A stretch of 64,000 nt of DNA from CBDFKB01 sp965248715 (lineage in GTDB: Bacteria; Pseudomonadota; Alphaproteobacteria; Rhizobiales; Rhizobiaceae): positions 124,001 through 188,000 of the forward strand of contig CBDFKB010000008.1 of NCBI GenBank assembly GCA_965248715.1, in the 5' to 3' direction. The stretch's first letter is position 1. The number at the start of each line of letters is the position of its first letter. The position numbers and the translations under genes are program-made. Of the stretch, positions 25,836 to 35,770 are shown in pieces. The notes below the pieces were generated by a model. That model was not told where the DNA came from. It saw only the letters and a list, made by a program, of their open reading frames with translations, and made no database searches.

Positions 25836-28821
25836 CACCGGTTTTCAAGCTCTCTTTGAGCGCCGCCAGTTTGGCGAACGGTGAATCCGGATCGACCGGC
25901 CGCTCCGGTTTTGCCGGTTTGCGGCGAACCTTGTTGCCGGTGCCGGCAGTAGAATTGGCTTGGCCGCGCCTGTTGCCTTTCGCCTTTTGCGGTCTGGTTT
26001 CCGTCGATTTTCCCTTTGCGCTACTGCCTGGTTTGCGCGGACCCCGATTGCCAGCCGGGCGGCGCTCGCTGCGCGCTGGACGCCAAAGCATCACGGTCTT
26101 GGGCGCCTCATCGGCGACGCAAGCCACCGTCGCGTCACCGGCTGCGACCTCGGCCTCTTGACTATCTTGTGGTGCGACAGCCGCCAAAACAATTTCGGCG
26201 GCATCCTTGAGCCGATCTGCTTGGGCGATGGCATCGGGTTTGTCATCCGGCTCACCGGCAGCAACAGATGCGGGTTCCGGCGCTTTAGCCGCAACTGTGG
26301 CTTCGGCATCTGGTGCGGCAGGTTTTGGCGTTGCCGATTGCATGACGAACTCGCTCAGTTGATCGGCCGGCCGCGGCTCGCCACGATAGCCCAGGGCCTT
26401 GAGGATTACTGACATATCCTCGTGAGTGGCACCGAGAATGGACAACATTGCGGGGGTTGCGACGAACCCGTATCCGTCGACTGCGCCATCGGGACGCGGC
26501 GCGCCGGATGCCGGACGCCACGCCAGCGCCGGGCGCACCAGATCGGCCAACCGCTCCAAGATATCGACCCGCACCGCCTTGTCGCCGAGAATGCGGAAAC
26601 CGCATAGCCGATAAATCTCGCGGTGATGGGCCGGATCAACCGCCATCGAGGTGCGCCCGGCGGCAAGCACTTTTGGGATCTCGTCGATGCCAGCAGCCTC
26701 ACCATCCGGGTTCTGCAAGCGCCAAAGCTGGCACAGCAATTCGGCAGCAGCTGGTTTCAACAATGCCGGTGTGTACACATGATAAGCGCCGAAGCGGATG
26801 CCGTGCTTACGCAAATGCCGCCTGGTATCTTGGTCGAGTTCGCGCAATTCGGCAGCGATGTCACGACGCTCTACCACACCAAGGTTTTCGACGATACGAA
26901 ACGCCACCCCGCGCGCAACACCTGTCAGTTCCTTGTCATCGTTCAAATCGATCAGCGATTTAGCAATTTCACCGATCCTATTGCGCAGCCAGCGCGTGAG
27001 CCGCGCTTCGACTTTATCGAGCGGCGCGCCGGTCAATTGTTCGCCGGCCATCAGCACCAAGCGCGGTGTGATCGCGGTTTCGCCGGCGGCAAGTTGGGCG
27101 ACCGGCTCACCCAGCCAACGCACCATGCCGGAAAAATCGATGGCAAAATCCTTATCGGCACCAGCTGCCAGACGCGCCGCTCGGCGTTCCATTTCCGCAG
27201 CAAGCGCTTTCATCGCCGCGGCATTGGCCGCTTTCGCCTCGGGCCCGCGGGCGGCCGCATCCGGGGTGAAGCGGAACCCGACCAAGCGGCCGACCACATG
27301 TTCCTCGACTATTACGTCCCCTGTGGCTGAGATTTCAGCTTCGAGCATGGCGTTTTCTCTCAATCGCCGCATCAAAACGCTTGTCCTGCGGTCAACAAAC
27401 CGTTTCGTCAAGCGTTCATGCAGCGCATCGGACAATCGATCCTCGATTTTAGCGATGCGTGACTGCCATTCGAGCGGATTATCGAACCATTGTCCACGGT
27501 TCGATAAATAGGTCCAGGTACGCACATGGGCGATGCGACTGGAAAGCGCATCAATGTCGCCATCGTAACGATCGACCCGGCCAATCTGCTCTTCAAACCA
27601 GCTTTGCGACACACGGCCATGTTCAGCGATTTGCAAAAATACATTTTCCACCAGCCCGGCATGTTCGGCTGGCGCAATCTTGCGATAGTCCGGCAATTGG
27701 CAGCATTCCCACAACAGGGTGGTTTCAAGTTTGCCACCACAAGCGGCGCGAACCTGCTCTTTGCCGGCAAGCATGCCTAACGCTCGCTGATCACTGGCCG
27801 GCGGCGTGCGTGACAATAGCCGGTGGTCAGAGGGCTGGTCGAGGGAACGGCTCAGCGCGGCAATCGAACTGCGGTCAAGATTGCGGTTGCGCCAGCTCAA
27901 CACTTTAATCGGATCGAAATTATGGGTTTCCAGCGCGCGAACCAAAATATCGTCAAGCGGCCCGACGCCCGCGGTAATACCGAACGTGCCGTCGGCGGTG
28001 TGGCGTCCGGCCCGACCAGCGATCTGACCGAATTCCGCTGCGGTTAGGGTGCGGGTCTGGAAACCGTCGAATTTGCGTTCCTGGGCGAACGCAACATGGT
28101 CGATTGCCAAATTAAGACCCATGCCGATCGCATCGGTGGCGACAATGAAATCCACGTCGCCGGACAGAAATAATTCGACCTGAGCATTTCGGGTGCGCGG
28201 ACTGAGCGAACCCAGCACCACCGCCGCGCCACCACGCTGGCGGCGGATCAGTTCAGCGATTGCGTAGACCTCGTCGGCATTAAAAGCAACGATGGCGCTG
28301 CGGCGAGGCAGGCGGGTGATTTTCTTGGACCCGGTATAGGTCAACATCGACATGCGCGGCCGAGTGACCACATTGAGGCCGGGCAACAAGGCCTGGAGCA
28401 CTGGTTTGGCGGTTTCGGCGCCAAGCAGCATGGTTTCCTGGGTGCCGCGCAGATTCAACAAACGATCGGTAAACACATGGCCGCGTTCGAGATCGGCAGC
28501 CAGTTGCACCTCGTCGATGGCGACAAAAGCGGCATCACAACTAATCGGCATCGCTTCGACAGTGCACACCTGAAACCGGGCGTTGGCCGGCTCGATGCGC
28601 TCCTCGCCGGTTATCAGCGCCACCTGGTCGACACCGGCCTTGGTGCACATGCGTTGATAGACTTCGCGGGCCAGCAGACGCAATGGCAGGCCGATGACAC
28701 CGCTTTGGTGCGCAGCCATGCGCTCAATCGCCAAATGGGTCTTGCCGGTATTGGTGGGCCCCAACACGGCAATAACGCCTCTGCCGCCGGCGATTGCGGA
28801 TTTTTTGCCATGCAGGCTCAT
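25825..28821 (-). CDS. Suv3-like DEAD-family RNA helicase
   Basis: 998 residues. The P-loop is GPTNTGKTHLAIERM at about 20, motif II is FVAIDEVQLAADLERG, and the C-lobe has VATDAIGMGLNLAIDHVAF and the QIAGRAGRHTADG motif VI. These define the Suv3/MgpS-like helicases that unwind RNA with exonucleases in mitochondria; the bacterial role is not settled. From about 800 onward the protein is a low-complexity Ala/Pro/Lys-rich tail (KAPEPASVAAGEPDDKPD, then basic KPGSSAKGKS) typical of the alphaproteobacterial members. It is the first gene of an operon with the S4 and ferredoxin genes. Confidence 0.9.
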   Translation of the reverse strand: MSLHGKKSAIAGGRGVIAVLGPTNTGKTHLAIERMAAHQSGVIGLPLRLLAREVYQRMCTKAGVDQVALITGEERIEPANARFQVCTVEAMPISCDAAFVAIDEVQLAADLERGHVFTDRLLNLRGTQETMLLGAETAKPVLQALLPGLNVVTRPRMSMLTYTGSKKITRLPRRSAIVAFNADEVYAIAELIRRQRGGAAVVLGSLSPRTRNAQVELFLSGDVDFIVATDAIGMGLNLAIDHVAFAQERKFDGFQTRTLTAAEFGQIAGRAGRHTADGTFGITAGVGPLDDILVRALETHNFDPIKVLSWRNRNLDRSSIAALSRSLDQPSDHRLLSRTPPASDQRALGMLAGKEQVRAACGGKLETTLLWECCQLPDYRKIAPAEHAGLVENVFLQIAEHGRVSQSWFEEQIGRVDRYDGDIDALSSRIAHVRTWTYLSNRGQWFDNPLEWQSRIAKIEDRLSDALHERLTKRFVDRRTSVLMRRLRENAMLEAEISATGDVIVEEHVVGRLVGFRFTPDAAARGPEAKAANAAAMKALAAEMERRAARLAAGADKDFAIDFSGMVRWLGEPVAQLAAGETAITPRLVLMAGEQLTGAPLDKVEARLTRWLRNRIGEIAKSLIDLNDDKELTGVARGVAFRIVENLGVVERRDIAAELRELDQDTRRHLRKHGIRFGAYHVYTPALLKPAAAELLCQLWRLQNPDGEAAGIDEIPKVLAAGRTSMAVDPAHHREIYRLCGFRILGDKAVRVDILERLADLVRPALAWRPASGAPRPDGAVDGYGFVATPAMLSILGATHEDMSVILKALGYRGEPRPADQLSEFVMQSATPKPAAPDAEATVAAKAPEPASVAAGEPDDKPDAIAQADRLKDAAEIVLAAVAPQDSQEAEVAAGDATVACVADEAPKTVMLWRPARSERRPAGNRGPRKPGSSAKGKSTETRPQKAKGNRRGQANSTAGTGNKVRRKPAKPERPVDPDSPFAKLAALKESLKTGDGK

Positions 28822-29033
28822 TGCAGTACCAAGAAAACCAAATATCGACCCACATGATCGTTGGGATAACCCACCGGTGCTAATTCCCTACATAACCGAT
28901 GGCGCTGCGGTTCGCCAATACCACCTTTTATTTGGTAGTGATTGTTTTTAATCATGTATTGGCAGTGGCGGATAAATCTTCGCATTACGTGGTGAAATTA
29001 ACCTGTGGAACAATTCTGGAACAAAGCAAGTCC

Positions 29034-29170
29034 GAATCAGCGATTCGAGCCTGATTCCTGATTTGTTCACGCCACATATGGTGGCTAGTAGCGGCTTACA
29101 ACACTAGTTTTTCACTATGCCCGAGATAAATCGCAACCAGCCCCATGCGCCTGTTAACCATTGTGTATCA
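29034..29170 (+). repeat. Diverged direct repeat, copy 1 (GANTC and TTAACCAT boxes)
   Basis: Conserved boxes are GAATCAGCG (29034), CCACATAT (29072-29079) and GTTAACCAT (29153). Copy 2 at 29279 has the same boxes at exactly the same spacing (245-bp offset). The stretch holds three GANTC sites (29034, 29042, 29053). Confidence 0.55.
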
Positions 29171-29278
29171 AAATCCGCCATTATAAATATTTGCCATGGC
29201 AAACAGATGATTACCACATTTTACCGGAGAGGTACTTGGCGCGTAAGGATTGGACCGAAACCGGAACATTAGGGGAGC

Positions 29279-29415
29279 GAATCAGCGTTTCCAACCAGTT
29301 TCCGGTCTGTTCACGGCCACATATAGCGTCAGCCCAAGTAAGCGCACCCTATATATGCCAATGCGATCTACGCGGTATAATTCGCGCGACCATTTCCGTT
29401 AACCATATTGTACCG
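29279..29415 (+). repeat. Diverged direct repeat, copy 2
   Basis: GAATCAGCG at 29279, CCACATAT at 29317-29324 and GTTAACCAT at 29398 mirror copy 1. The bases between the boxes are much less similar, so the boxes appear to be under constraint. Confidence 0.55.
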
Positions 29416-29453
29416 ATACGGGACGCTCGAGCGGCACTGGCCCTTGGTTTTGA

Positions 29454-30269
29454 CTATTTTGGTTCAGTGATGAAATAGTCTGCCTTGGCGACCGCGGTGC
29501 CGAGCCAGGTTCCGACTTTAAATCGGATCGGTGTGTAAATATTGCCCTTGCCGATCCGCGCCAGCCAAATTTCGAGATTGCGGTTATTGCGCATATATTC
29601 GATGTTTCGGCGGTTCTTGCGATGACCGGCAATCGGGCGGTAGCGCACCCGGCAAACAAAAGCGTTGCCGGCAAAGCCCTTGATGGCAACCCGTTCCGTT
29701 CGCGCATAGCGCAGCGCCAAATCGTAGCGGTGTTCGCCATCGAAAATCGGGAAGGTACGATTGCAAACCGTTTCGCCATGTTCGGCACGGGCGACCGGTA
29801 CTACCAGGGTGCTGGCCGGATCAATCACCGCGCGCTGATGGTTCTCGCCAAGCGGTATCTTGTTTGAGCGCGGCTTGGGTTCGGGATCAATCTGGATTGA
29901 TTGTACCTGGTCGTTGGAAAACTCCAGTTTCACGCGGCCGGTCTTGTCATCGTCCTGATAGTCGAGCGCCGCCATCTTGACCAAGACCCGGCCACCATCG
30001 TAGCGCCCCTTGGAGACCAGATCGCCCTTGCCCTTTGAGATCAATTCGGTGATGCCCGAGGTCTTGGCCGAGCCCTCCAGGACATATTCGCCGTTTTTCA
30101 GGCTGATCGTCACATAGGCTTTGCCGATCGGTATGCCCAGCAACCGCACGTAATAGCGCACCCGGTGCACCACTGTGCCCTCCAACTGCGAAACTTCGGA
30201 TGCCGCCAATGCAGGTGTGCCGGTTCCAGCTAAGATGACGAGCCCAGCCGCGATGTGCTTGTAATTCAT
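29454..30269 (-). CDS. DUF3108 domain-containing periplasmic protein
   Basis: 271 residues from the ATG at 30269, with a signal peptide (MNYKHIAAGLVILAGTGTPA, cleaved after LAA). The rest is the beta-rich DUF3108 domain: VRYYVRLLGIPIGKAYVTIS, LISKGKGDLVSKGRYDG, and near the end EIWLARIGKGNIYTPIRFKV. The family is uncharacterised and conserved in Hyphomicrobiales next to rpmB, as here. The gene is divergent from rpmB. Confidence 0.88.
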   Translation of the reverse strand: MNYKHIAAGLVILAGTGTPALAASEVSQLEGTVVHRVRYYVRLLGIPIGKAYVTISLKNGEYVLEGSAKTSGITELISKGKGDLVSKGRYDGGRVLVKMAALDYQDDDKTGRVKLEFSNDQVQSIQIDPEPKPRSNKIPLGENHQRAVIDPASTLVVPVARAEHGETVCNRTFPIFDGEHRYDLALRYARTERVAIKGFAGNAFVCRVRYRPIAGHRKNRRNIEYMRNNRNLEIWLARIGKGNIYTPIRFKVGTWLGTAVAKADYFITEPK

Positions 30270-30552
30270 GCCCCGATCCCGGATCAATTTGCTGTTGCCG
30301 AACTGTTTGAATGCCTGGGACAAACGGCGAAAATGGGGCGAAGCGGGCAACATTCGATGCAATCAAAATTACCATCTCGCTATAAGTGTTGCGACCAAAT
30401 ACGGTGCGGCGGGCTTGACGAACGCAACTGGGAAACCTATAGACGGCGCGCTTTCCCCGGCAAGGAAATCCAAGCTCGTTTTACGTTGCTTTTCGGCGAC
30501 AGGATCGGCCGGTATTGCCAGCGGGAACCCGAATTTCGACAAGGATGCAAGT

Positions 30553-30846
30553 ATGTCCAGGCGCTGTGAACTGACCGGAAAAGCTGTGTTGAGCGGCAAT
30601 AATGTTAGCCATGCCAATAACAAGTCTCGTCGGCGTTTCCGGCCCAATCTGTGCAAGGTGACACTGATGAGCGATGCGCTCAATCAACGGGTCCGGCTGA
30701 GGGTCAGCGCGAACGCGCTGCGTACCGTCGAACATCGTGGCGGCCTTGATGAATTCTTATTGCGCTCGCGCGAGAAAGATTTGTCGCCGAAGGCACGTGT
30801 GCTGCGCACCAATGTGCGCAAGAAACTGGCTGACGCTACCGCTTGA
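30553..30846 (+). CDS. rpmB: 50S ribosomal protein L28
   Basis: 97 residues. MSRRCELTGKAVLSGNNVSH and RRFRPNLCKVTLMSDAL are the L28 core, and the C-terminus RTVEHRGGLDEFLLRSREKD is the alphaproteobacterial form. AAGGA lies about seven bases before the ATG at 30553. An open frame extends upstream to 30268 but does not encode L28-like sequence. Confidence 0.95.
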   Translation: MSRRCELTGKAVLSGNNVSHANNKSRRRFRPNLCKVTLMSDALNQRVRLRVSANALRTVEHRGGLDEFLLRSREKDLSPKARVLRTNVRKKLADATA

Positions 30847-30877
30847 CGATTTCCACTCTCGGCTAATTTCAACAAGA

Positions 30878-31852
30878 CTATTCTTGGATGCGAAACTGCA
30901 GCAGCAAAGTGCGCTGCAGCAGGGAATGATTGTCGTCTGAAATAAGGGAAAGAATTGTGGCGCCGTCGGCGGCGTGCGAAACCGCTAGGCCTTCCATATT
31001 GTCGATCTGGCGCCGGTCATCGGTTTTCAGCAAAACCTCGCCGGCCAGGATCGCGCCCGGTTTGATGTCGGTGGCGGCGAAGCGGCGGATGCGCATAGCT
31101 ACCCCACTAGCTAGTTCATAGCGCCGCTCAAGCAGCAACAAATCTCCGCCGGGCAGAAAATCGGCCCCAGTGATATCGAAATCCTCGATCCGCTCAATCG
31201 CGAATTCACCGGCCAACGGACCGGAGACGATAAAGGCACGCATATTGCCATTTTGATCAAGCGAACGTTCGGAAAATGCCAATACTCCCCCGGCAAGCGG
31301 CCCATTTTCACTGGCCACAGCCAGCGCCTCCAACCCTTTATTGGAACGCAAGCTTTTAGGATCGAATGCCAATTCGACCATTTGCGCCGGCCCGACGCTG
31401 CCATCGGCTGCAAGCCGGTAGCGATTGATGCGGTTGATGCGTTCAAAAGCCACGAAAATGTCGCCGGCGACCGCGATGCCCTCGGCGTCGGACTGCCATT
31501 TGCCGGCCAACTCGGCACCGTTTGCGCCGCGCATCGCCGTCATTGCAGCGGCCTTAAGCGCGACAATGCGGCCATCAGCTTGCCGGCGTGGGGTCGCGAT
31601 GAGCCAGAAGCCGGTGTCGGAGGTCATGATCACCCGGCGCCCGTCATCGAAAAATCCAAGGGATGATAACCCCCCGAAATCATCTCGTTGGCTGGTCAGT
31701 TCGAGGCCGCCGATAAATTCCAGCTCCCCAAAACGGGTTTGTTCCCCATTGGAAGGATCGAAGGAGGTAATTGATCTGGCTTCGATCGTTAGTGGTTCAG
31801 CAGCTGACAAGGAATAGCCGGCAAGAATTACCGCCGCGGCGACAAACCACAT
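30878..31852 (-). CDS. Phytase-like esterase domain protein
   Basis: 324 residues from the ATG at 31852. A signal peptide (MWFVAAAVILAGYSLSAAEP) is followed by the 'esterase-like activity of phytase' beta-propeller-type domain: FGGLSSLGFFDDGRRVIMTS, WQSDAEGIAVAGDIFVAFER and VSHAADGATILSLISDDNHS. It is predicted to be periplasmic; the substrate is unknown. The chosen start lies seven bases after the cobT stop. A longer start at 31918 would overlap cobT by 59 bp. Confidence 0.85.
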   Translation of the reverse strand: MWFVAAAVILAGYSLSAAEPLTIEARSITSFDPSNGEQTRFGELEFIGGLELTSQRDDFGGLSSLGFFDDGRRVIMTSDTGFWLIATPRRQADGRIVALKAAAMTAMRGANGAELAGKWQSDAEGIAVAGDIFVAFERINRINRYRLAADGSVGPAQMVELAFDPKSLRSNKGLEALAVASENGPLAGGVLAFSERSLDQNGNMRAFIVSGPLAGEFAIERIEDFDITGADFLPGGDLLLLERRYELASGVAMRIRRFAATDIKPGAILAGEVLLKTDDRRQIDNMEGLAVSHAADGATILSLISDDNHSLLQRTLLLQFRIQE

Positions 31853-31859
31853 GTGGTCA

Positions 31860-33758
31860 CTACGCGACACGGCGCCGCCTGTCGGTTCTGGGGCCACGGG
31901 CCGTTGCATCGTCTTCAAACAGGCTGGCCAATTGTTCGGTCATCGCACCGGCCAGTTCCTCGGCGTCGATGATCGTCACCGCCCGGCGATAGTAGCGGGT
32001 GACATCATGGCCAATTCCGATGGCGATCAGTTCCACCGGCGAACGATCCTCGATTTCCTCGATGATGTGGCGCAGATGACGCTCAAGATAATTGCCGGGA
32101 TTGACTGAAAGGGTGGAATCGTCGACCGGCGCGCCATCGGAAATCATCATCAAGATACGGCGTTGCTCGGTACGGGCCAATAGCCGATTGTGAGCCCATT
32201 GCAGCGCCTCGCCGTCGATATTTTCCTTCAACAGGCCCTCACGCATCATCAATCCGAGATTGCGCCTGGAGCGCCGCCACGGCGTATCGGCGGATTTGTA
32301 GATGATGTGGCGCAAATCATTGAGACGGCCTGGCGTTACCGGCTTGCCGGCACGCAACCATTCCTCGCGCGATTGCCCGCCTTTCCAAGCCTTGGTGGTA
32401 AACCCGAGGATCTCTACTTTAACGCCGCAACGTTCCAGGGTGCGGGCCAAAATGTCGGCACAGGTGGCGGCAACGGTTATCGGTCGACCGCGCATCGAGC
32501 CTGAATTGTCGAGCAAAAGGGTGACCACGGTGTCGCGAAATATGGTTTCGCGTTCCATTTTAAACGAAAGCGGCGCTGTCGGATCGATTACCACCCGGGT
32601 CAAGCGGGCATTGTCGAGATAGCCTTCCTCAAGATCAAAATCCCAGCCGCGGTTTTGCTGCGCCATCAGCCGACGTTGCAACCGATTGGCTAAGCGGCCG
32701 ACCACCCCCTGCAGGTTGGCCAATTGTTTGTCGAGAAATCCGCGCAGGCGTTCCAGTTCGGCCTCATCGCATAAATCTTCGGCGGCGATCTGCTCATCGA
32801 AGCGGCGGGTATAGACCTTGTAGTCGATCTGTGGCGGCTGGTTGGTAAACGGCAAATCCGGCCGGTTGGTTTCGCCCGGCGCGTCGGCATCCGCATCGTC
32901 ATCGTCGAGAAAATCATCGGCGGTCGCGTCCGCCGGGTCCATTTCGCCGGCTTGCTGTTCATCGCTGCTCGATTCAGTGTCGTCGGTTTCCGCCTGTTCG
33001 GAACCCGACGCTTCTTCGTTCTCGCGCTGTTGTTCGGAATCCGGCTCGTCTTGGGGATTGTCCTCGTCCTGGTTATTGTCATCGCCGCGATCGTCACCAA
33101 GCTCGTCGGCCATGTCCATGGCGGCGATCAGGTCGCGCATGGCTACTGCGAATTCCTTTTGGTTTTCCAAATTATCGGCCAAGGCTTCGAATTTTTTGCC
33201 GGCCTTGTCTTCGACCCAATCGCGCCAAATATCGACTGTTTTTTGCGCACTCTTGGGCGGCGCGGCGCCGGTCAATTTCTCCCGCACGATCATCGCCACC
33301 GCGTCTTCGAGCGGCGCATCTTCGCGACTATTAACGCCGCTCAGTCCGGCTTTGGAGAACCGCTCCTCAAGCATGTGGCCGAGGTTTTGCGCCATGCCGG
33401 CCATGCGCCGCGATCCAATCGCCTCAACCCGGGCCTGTTCGAGCGCATCGTAGACCGCGCGCGCGTTTTCGCCCTGGGGCATGAAACGATTGTGTACGCC
33501 GGTATCGTGGCACGCCAGCCTGAGTGCCATCGCGTCACCCTTGCCGCGGATGATCGAAAGATCGCGGGCGACCGAATTCTGTGCCAGATCCGGTAAGCGC
33601 ACTTTGCCGCCCGACATACCTGTGCGGTCCGAGGTAAACACTACCTCCAACTCCCGGTTGCCAGCCACCGCACGCACACAATCCGACAACGCCCGCTTTA
33701 GCGGATCGAAATCCTTTTTTGGCGCGCTTGGGCGCTTTTGATCAACGTTCGCAGCCAT
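31860..33758 (-). CDS. cobT: Cobaltochelatase subunit CobT
   Basis: 632 residues. CobT partners CobS in the AAA+ chaperone complex that drives CobN to insert cobalt in aerobic cobalamin synthesis. An N-terminal helical region is followed by a highly acidic stretch (about 225-300, rich in D, E, N, Q) and a C-terminal VWA domain with the MIDAS motif LLLDNSGSMRGRPITV and the ILMMISDGAPVDDSTLS motif. cobS ends 15 bp upstream. cobN is not in this window. Confidence 0.95.
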   Translation of the reverse strand: MAANVDQKRPSAPKKDFDPLKRALSDCVRAVAGNRELEVVFTSDRTGMSGGKVRLPDLAQNSVARDLSIIRGKGDAMALRLACHDTGVHNRFMPQGENARAVYDALEQARVEAIGSRRMAGMAQNLGHMLEERFSKAGLSGVNSREDAPLEDAVAMIVREKLTGAAPPKSAQKTVDIWRDWVEDKAGKKFEALADNLENQKEFAVAMRDLIAAMDMADELGDDRGDDNNQDEDNPQDEPDSEQQRENEEASGSEQAETDDTESSSDEQQAGEMDPADATADDFLDDDDADADAPGETNRPDLPFTNQPPQIDYKVYTRRFDEQIAAEDLCDEAELERLRGFLDKQLANLQGVVGRLANRLQRRLMAQQNRGWDFDLEEGYLDNARLTRVVIDPTAPLSFKMERETIFRDTVVTLLLDNSGSMRGRPITVAATCADILARTLERCGVKVEILGFTTKAWKGGQSREEWLRAGKPVTPGRLNDLRHIIYKSADTPWRRSRRNLGLMMREGLLKENIDGEALQWAHNRLLARTEQRRILMMISDGAPVDDSTLSVNPGNYLERHLRHIIEEIEDRSPVELIAIGIGHDVTRYYRRAVTIIDAEELAGAMTEQLASLFEDDATARGPRTDRRRRVA

Positions 33759-33773
33759 TACGATTAGACATTA

Positions 33774-34742
33774 TCAGGAAAGAACCATGTTTGCGGCAGA
33801 TTCGGGCAGTTCCTTGCCGAAAGCGCGTTGGTAGAACTCGGCCACAGCCGGTCGTTCCAATTCATCACATTTGTTGAGGAAGGTCAGTTGGAAACCGAAG
33901 CCGATATCATGGAAGATTTCGGCATTTTCGGCCCAGGTGATGACGGTTCGCGGGCTCATGACCGTCGAGATGTCACCATTGATAAACGCCGAGCGGGTCA
34001 TGTCGGCGACCCGGACCATTTTCGAAACAATATCCGCGCCCGCTTCATCGCGATAAGGTTTAACCTTGGCACGCACAATATCGACTTCGTTGTCGTGCGG
34101 CAGATAGTTTAGCGTGGTTACAATCGACCACCGGTCCATCTGACCCTGATTGATCTGCTGGGTGCCGTGATAAAGGCCGGACGTGTCACCGAGACCGACC
34201 GTGTTGGCGGTCGCAAACAGACGAAAGCACGGATGCGGCCTAATCACTTTGTTTTGATCGAGCAAGGTCAAGCGACCGGAGACTTCCAGCACCCGCTGGA
34301 TGACAAACATCACATCCGGTCGGCCAGCATCATATTCGTCAAACACCAGCGCCACATTGTTTTTCAGCGCCCACGGCAAAATCCCGTCCTTGAATTCGGT
34401 AATCTGCTGGCCGTCGCGCACCACGATTGCGTCCTTGCCGACAAGGTCGATTCTGGAAATGTGACTATCGAGATTTACCCGGACGCACGGCCAGTTGAGG
34501 CGGGCCGCAACCTGTTCAATATGGGTCGATTTTCCGGTACCATGGTAGCCGGTAACGATCACCCGGCGGTTGTGGGCAAAGCCAGCCAAGATCGCCAATG
34601 TTGTTGGCCGGTCGAACAAATAGTCCGGATCCATGTCGGGCACATGTTCGCTTTTGGTTGAAAACGCAGGCACCTCCCAATCGGAATCAATGCTGAATAG
34701 GTCCCTGACAGAAACCTTGATGTCAGGCAGTTCTTCACTCAT
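33774..34742 (-). CDS. cobS: Cobaltochelatase subunit CobS
   Basis: 322 residues, usual length. The AAA+ ATPase motor of the aerobic cobaltochelatase. Walker A is VTGYHGTGKSTHIEQVAARL, Walker B ALVFDEYDAGRPDVMF, and the sensor region is CFRLFATANTVGLGDTSGLY. The N-terminal segment VSVRDLFSIDSDWEVPAFS is typical. It starts the cobS-cobT-phytase-like operon. Confidence 0.95.
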   Translation of the reverse strand: MSEELPDIKVSVRDLFSIDSDWEVPAFSTKSEHVPDMDPDYLFDRPTTLAILAGFAHNRRVIVTGYHGTGKSTHIEQVAARLNWPCVRVNLDSHISRIDLVGKDAIVVRDGQQITEFKDGILPWALKNNVALVFDEYDAGRPDVMFVIQRVLEVSGRLTLLDQNKVIRPHPCFRLFATANTVGLGDTSGLYHGTQQINQGQMDRWSIVTTLNYLPHDNEVDIVRAKVKPYRDEAGADIVSKMVRVADMTRSAFINGDISTVMSPRTVITWAENAEIFHDIGFGFQLTFLNKCDELERPAVAEFYQRAFGKELPESAANMVLS

Positions 34743-34784
34743 CGCGCAATTCCTCTACAGTTCGCAACGGCGCACATACAGTGT

Positions 34785-34816
34785 GATACCAAAGGAACCC
34801 GATTTGTAGTTGGTAC
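34785..34816. repeat. R3 repeat copy (short)
   Basis: GATACCAAAGGAACCCGATT followed at 34810 by TTGGTAC, so even this 30-bp copy has inverted TACCAA / TTGGTA ends. It lies in the gap between the J-domain gene and cobS. Confidence 0.5.
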
Positions 34817-35005
34817 TTTAATCTGGTCAGGAAGCGGTTCAGACGTTGTCATGGCCAAGATGGCATGCCGCGCCGGCAACAACGTCCGACTTCGGAGGAT
34901 GGCATCGCATGAATTTGGGTGCGCTGCCAAGTCCCTTTGCAGCAACCGCGCGATCACAACATCCCCCAGCCAATACCGGCAATATCATAAAACCGGCGTC
35001 AATGA

Positions 35006-35638
35006 CTATCCGCAAAACCCGGATTGTTTAAGTATTTTATAGGATTGGATGATCTGGCTTAGCCGATCTTCGGTGCTGCGATCGCCGCCGTTCGAGTCTG
35101 GATGATGGCGTTTGACTAAATCTTTGTAGCGGGCGGTGATTTCGCCGGCTTCGGTGGTTGCCGCGATACCGAGCACGCCAAAGGATTTCTTCTCAAGCGG
35201 TTTCAGCTTCCGGTTGCGCGGATCATTGGTTGCAGCCGGTCCGTCGCCGGCCGCCAGATAAGCGTTGCGGTGACCCCGCGCCTGGGCGCGTGCCGCCGAA
35301 TGGACATCGCGCTGGCGTTCCTCGGTCGCTTCTTGACCCTCGCGGTCGACGCCCATTTTCCAAGTCGGACGGTGCCCGGTCTGAGCGTCCTTGTGAAAGC
35401 GTTGCACCGCATCGTCGTCTAGGCCGGAGAAATAGTTGTAGGTCCGGTTATATTCGCGCACATGCTCCAGGCAAAAACGTATATATTGCCCCTCGTGCTG
35501 GCGGCCGAGCGGCGCGCGGTGCGGCCCCGGTTTGACGCAACTTTCCCATTGGCACTGTTGAACCATAGGCTCTTCGCGCTTTTTGCCGCCGCGCGGCTTG
35601 ATGCGGATTTTGTCAAAATATTTTGATTCGAGTTTCAT
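35006..35638 (-). CDS. J-domain (DnaJ-like) protein
   Basis: 210 residues from the ATG at 35638 (MKLESKYFDKIRIKPRGGKK). The N-terminal part has CQWESCVKPGPHRAPLG and an H/C-containing FCLEHVREYNRTYNYFSG segment. The J domain is at the C-terminus, with the HPD motif in RYKDLVKRHHPDSNGGDRST. J domains stimulate DnaK-type ATPases. The gene sits between bolA and cobS, a conserved Hyphomicrobiales order. The client is unknown. Confidence 0.9.
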   Translation of the reverse strand: MKLESKYFDKIRIKPRGGKKREEPMVQQCQWESCVKPGPHRAPLGRQHEGQYIRFCLEHVREYNRTYNYFSGLDDDAVQRFHKDAQTGHRPTWKMGVDREGQEATEERQRDVHSAARAQARGHRNAYLAAGDGPAATNDPRNRKLKPLEKKSFGVLGIAATTEAGEITARYKDLVKRHHPDSNGGDRSTEDRLSQIIQSYKILKQSGFCG

Positions 35639-35770
35639 ATCATCGATGATCGGGTTAGAGGTTCGCGTTGTCACTGCCTGGCGTGACAATAGTAACGGCA
35701 GGCATGGGCAGGCGGAACCGGAGCGCGTAGTATCCAGATTTTCCGGCGCCGGGCAAGGTGGAGAAGACAA

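Larger units (their letters stand above)
28822..29453. other. 632-bp intergenic region upstream of the helicase operon
   Basis: It lies between the helicase start and the end of the DUF3108 gene, so it must hold the helicase-operon promoter. It contains two diverged ~130-bp direct repeats (29034 and 29279), described separately. I see no open reading frame worth calling. Confidence 0.6.

Noticed and set aside
30268..30552. N-terminal extension of ribosomal protein L28
   Set aside because: The frame is open but the sequence is unlike L28, and a good ribosome site precedes the internal ATG at 30553.
32842..33596. Long antisense reading frames opposite cobT
   Set aside because: They mirror the acidic low-complexity region of cobT (serine-rich or hydrophobic translations) and have no start signals; shadows.
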